A DNA stretch of 40,405 nucleotides from a virus. The notes under the pieces are model-generated. The model ran no database searches. It worked only from the letters and a program-made list of their open reading frames with translations, and was not told where the DNA came from. Shown one piece after another: positions 39,713 through 40,405 of the stretch (position 1 is its first letter; every line of letters begins with the position of its first letter). Location of the stretch: IMG/VR virus record IMGVR_UViG_3300021127_000016, positions 1 to 40,405 of that record; one strand, 5' to 3'. Made by a program: the position numbers and the translations under genes.

Positions 39713-39933
39713 TTATCGCGTTTTAAAATGTCGTTCGCTTGTTTCAAATGGTCGGCATAACCAGAAGCATTCAATCTGTCAATAAAATCCTTTTTTTGTT
39801 CGTCCGTGCCAAGACTTTCAACGGTTGACTTGACAATATTTGGCAACTGTTCGGAAAAATCGCCCATTACTTTTTTCAAATTTTGAACCGTGTCAAGCAA
39901 ATGTTGGTGTGGCGACTGCTTTCTTGTTCCCAT
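39709..39933 (-). CDS. Small helical tail-region protein
   Basis: 74 residues beginning MGTRKQSPHQHLLDTV, helical and charged (VQNLKKVMGDFSEQLP, then KKDFIDRLNASGYADHLK). It is 24 bp after the tail-tip gene and coupled to the 969-residue protein by ATGA. Function unknown; a short assembly chaperone is possible. Confidence 0.72.
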   Translation of the reverse strand: MGTRKQSPHQHLLDTVQNLKKVMGDFSEQLPNIVKSTVESLGTDEQKKDFIDRLNASGYADHLKQANDILKRDK

Positions 39934-39957
39934 GTCACAAATTTAGCATTTTTTTGA

Positions 39958-40405
39958 TTATGCGCCCGACGGATTCAAGAAAGTTTCTTGCAAATTCAAT
40001 GTCCAAATTTGATAAAACCGAACCTTTATTTCAGCCTTTCCTGACGACCCTGATTGCATTGGCGGTTTGAACTTTATTCGTTCCATTATAGCAGGTGAAA
40101 CGCCGTCAGGTGCGAAAATTTGGTTGTTTGTGACCACGTCAAGAAAGTTTTGCCACGTAAACGGCACACTCGCAAACGTTTTCGTCATTACCTGCGCACC
40201 ATAAGGACGGTCGGAATAAGCAGGATTTATTTGTTTTGGGACAATTGAATTCACATAATGAAAACCGTTCCAATGCGCCAATGCGCTTTCCAATGTAGCG
40301 TTGTTTGGGTCAAGTTTCGTGAAACGTGGATTTGTTGACGGTTTTATACACAAAATCTTCGCAACCTGAAAATGGTCTGCCGACAACATCATCATTCCAA
40401 TTCTA
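39958..40405 (-). CDS. C-terminal part of the tail-tip protein (continues from 1..1640)
   Basis: The frame enters at the right window edge through the repeat copy and ends in WTLNLQETFLNPSGA with its stop at 39958. The MMM at 40387..40395 is internal, as the same frame continues upstream in the circular genome (reading ATIENRIG-MMM). The last 145 residues are beta-rich with no catalytic motif. The unit gene is 1989 bp, 662 residues. Confidence 0.85.
   Translation of the reverse strand, partial: RIGMMMLSADHFQVAKILCIKPSTNPRFTKLDPNNATLESALAHWNGFHYVNSIVPKQINPAYSDRPYGAQVMTKTFASVPFTWQNFLDVVTNNQIFAPDGVSPAIMERIKFKPPMQSGSSGKAEIKVRFYQIWTLNLQETFLNPSGA
40307..40405. repeat. Right copy of the 99-bp terminal direct repeat
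   Basis: Identical to 1..99. In the circular genome these bases occur once. Confidence 0.95.

Noticed and set aside
39958-40395. A separate 145-residue gene starting MMMLSADHF
   Set aside because: The frame continues upstream through the circular join to a start at 1640, so this is only the C-terminal part of one gene.

Overview
The window is the genome of a tailed phage that infects a member of the Bacteroidota, probably a flavobacterium-like host, assembled as a circle. The first 99 bases recur exactly as the last 99. One tail gene reads in frame off the left edge and back in at the right edge, so the unit genome is 40,306 bp. Evidence for the host group: promoter-like TAnnTTTG boxes, almost no Shine-Dalgarno sequences but A/C-rich leaders before start codons, a DUF3127-type single-strand DNA binding protein ending in DDLPF, a BT4734/VirE-type primase-helicase, and signal peptides cut just before a Gln. 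No tRNA, rRNA, CRISPR array, insertion sequence or integrase was seen.

Almost every gene lies on the minus strand, so transcription runs from high to low coordinates. The exception is a 55-residue Cro/CI-type regulator at 29.4 kb on the plus strand. It diverges from the early operon and converges on the lysis genes.

Layout in transcription order. (1) Early/replication operon, 29.3 to 18.96 kb: two small proteins, a DnaA domain IV-like protein, an SMC/RecF-like ATPase, a DNA methyltransferase broken by an in-frame TGA, a RecT annealase with a YqaJ-like exonuclease, an SF2 helicase, a structured leader with an interleaved (pseudoknot) inverted repeat, the primase-helicase, the SSB-like protein and small zinc-ribbon proteins, closed by a terminator at 18.9 kb. 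(2) A 530-bp non-coding block at 18.43-18.96 kb with two families of short repeats and a 54-bp nested dyad, the best candidate for the replication origin. (3) Middle/packaging genes, 18.4 to 11.1 kb: ribbon-helix-helix protein, MazG-like hydrolase, VRR-NUC nuclease, small membrane protein, terminase small and large subunits, cold-shock protein, portal with an inserted zinc finger, probable scaffold. (4) Head and tail genes, 10.8 kb through 1 and round the circle to 32.4 kb: major capsid protein, connectors, probable tail tube, tape measure (1071 residues, implying a long siphovirus-type tail), tail tip and a 1135-residue fibre. (5) Lysis cassette, 32.1 to 29.55 kb: holin-like protein, GH108 endolysin, small lipoprotein, membrane protein and a patatin-like phospholipase.

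Most unusual are the origin-like repeat block, whose TTTGTA(G/C)TAC element also turns up at several promoters; the 22.4-kb pseudoknot leader, whose arm is complementary to a motif beside three other start codons; the signal peptides or membrane segments on several virion proteins; and the phospholipase next to the endolysin. Functions come from reading protein motifs by eye; no database or folding search was run.
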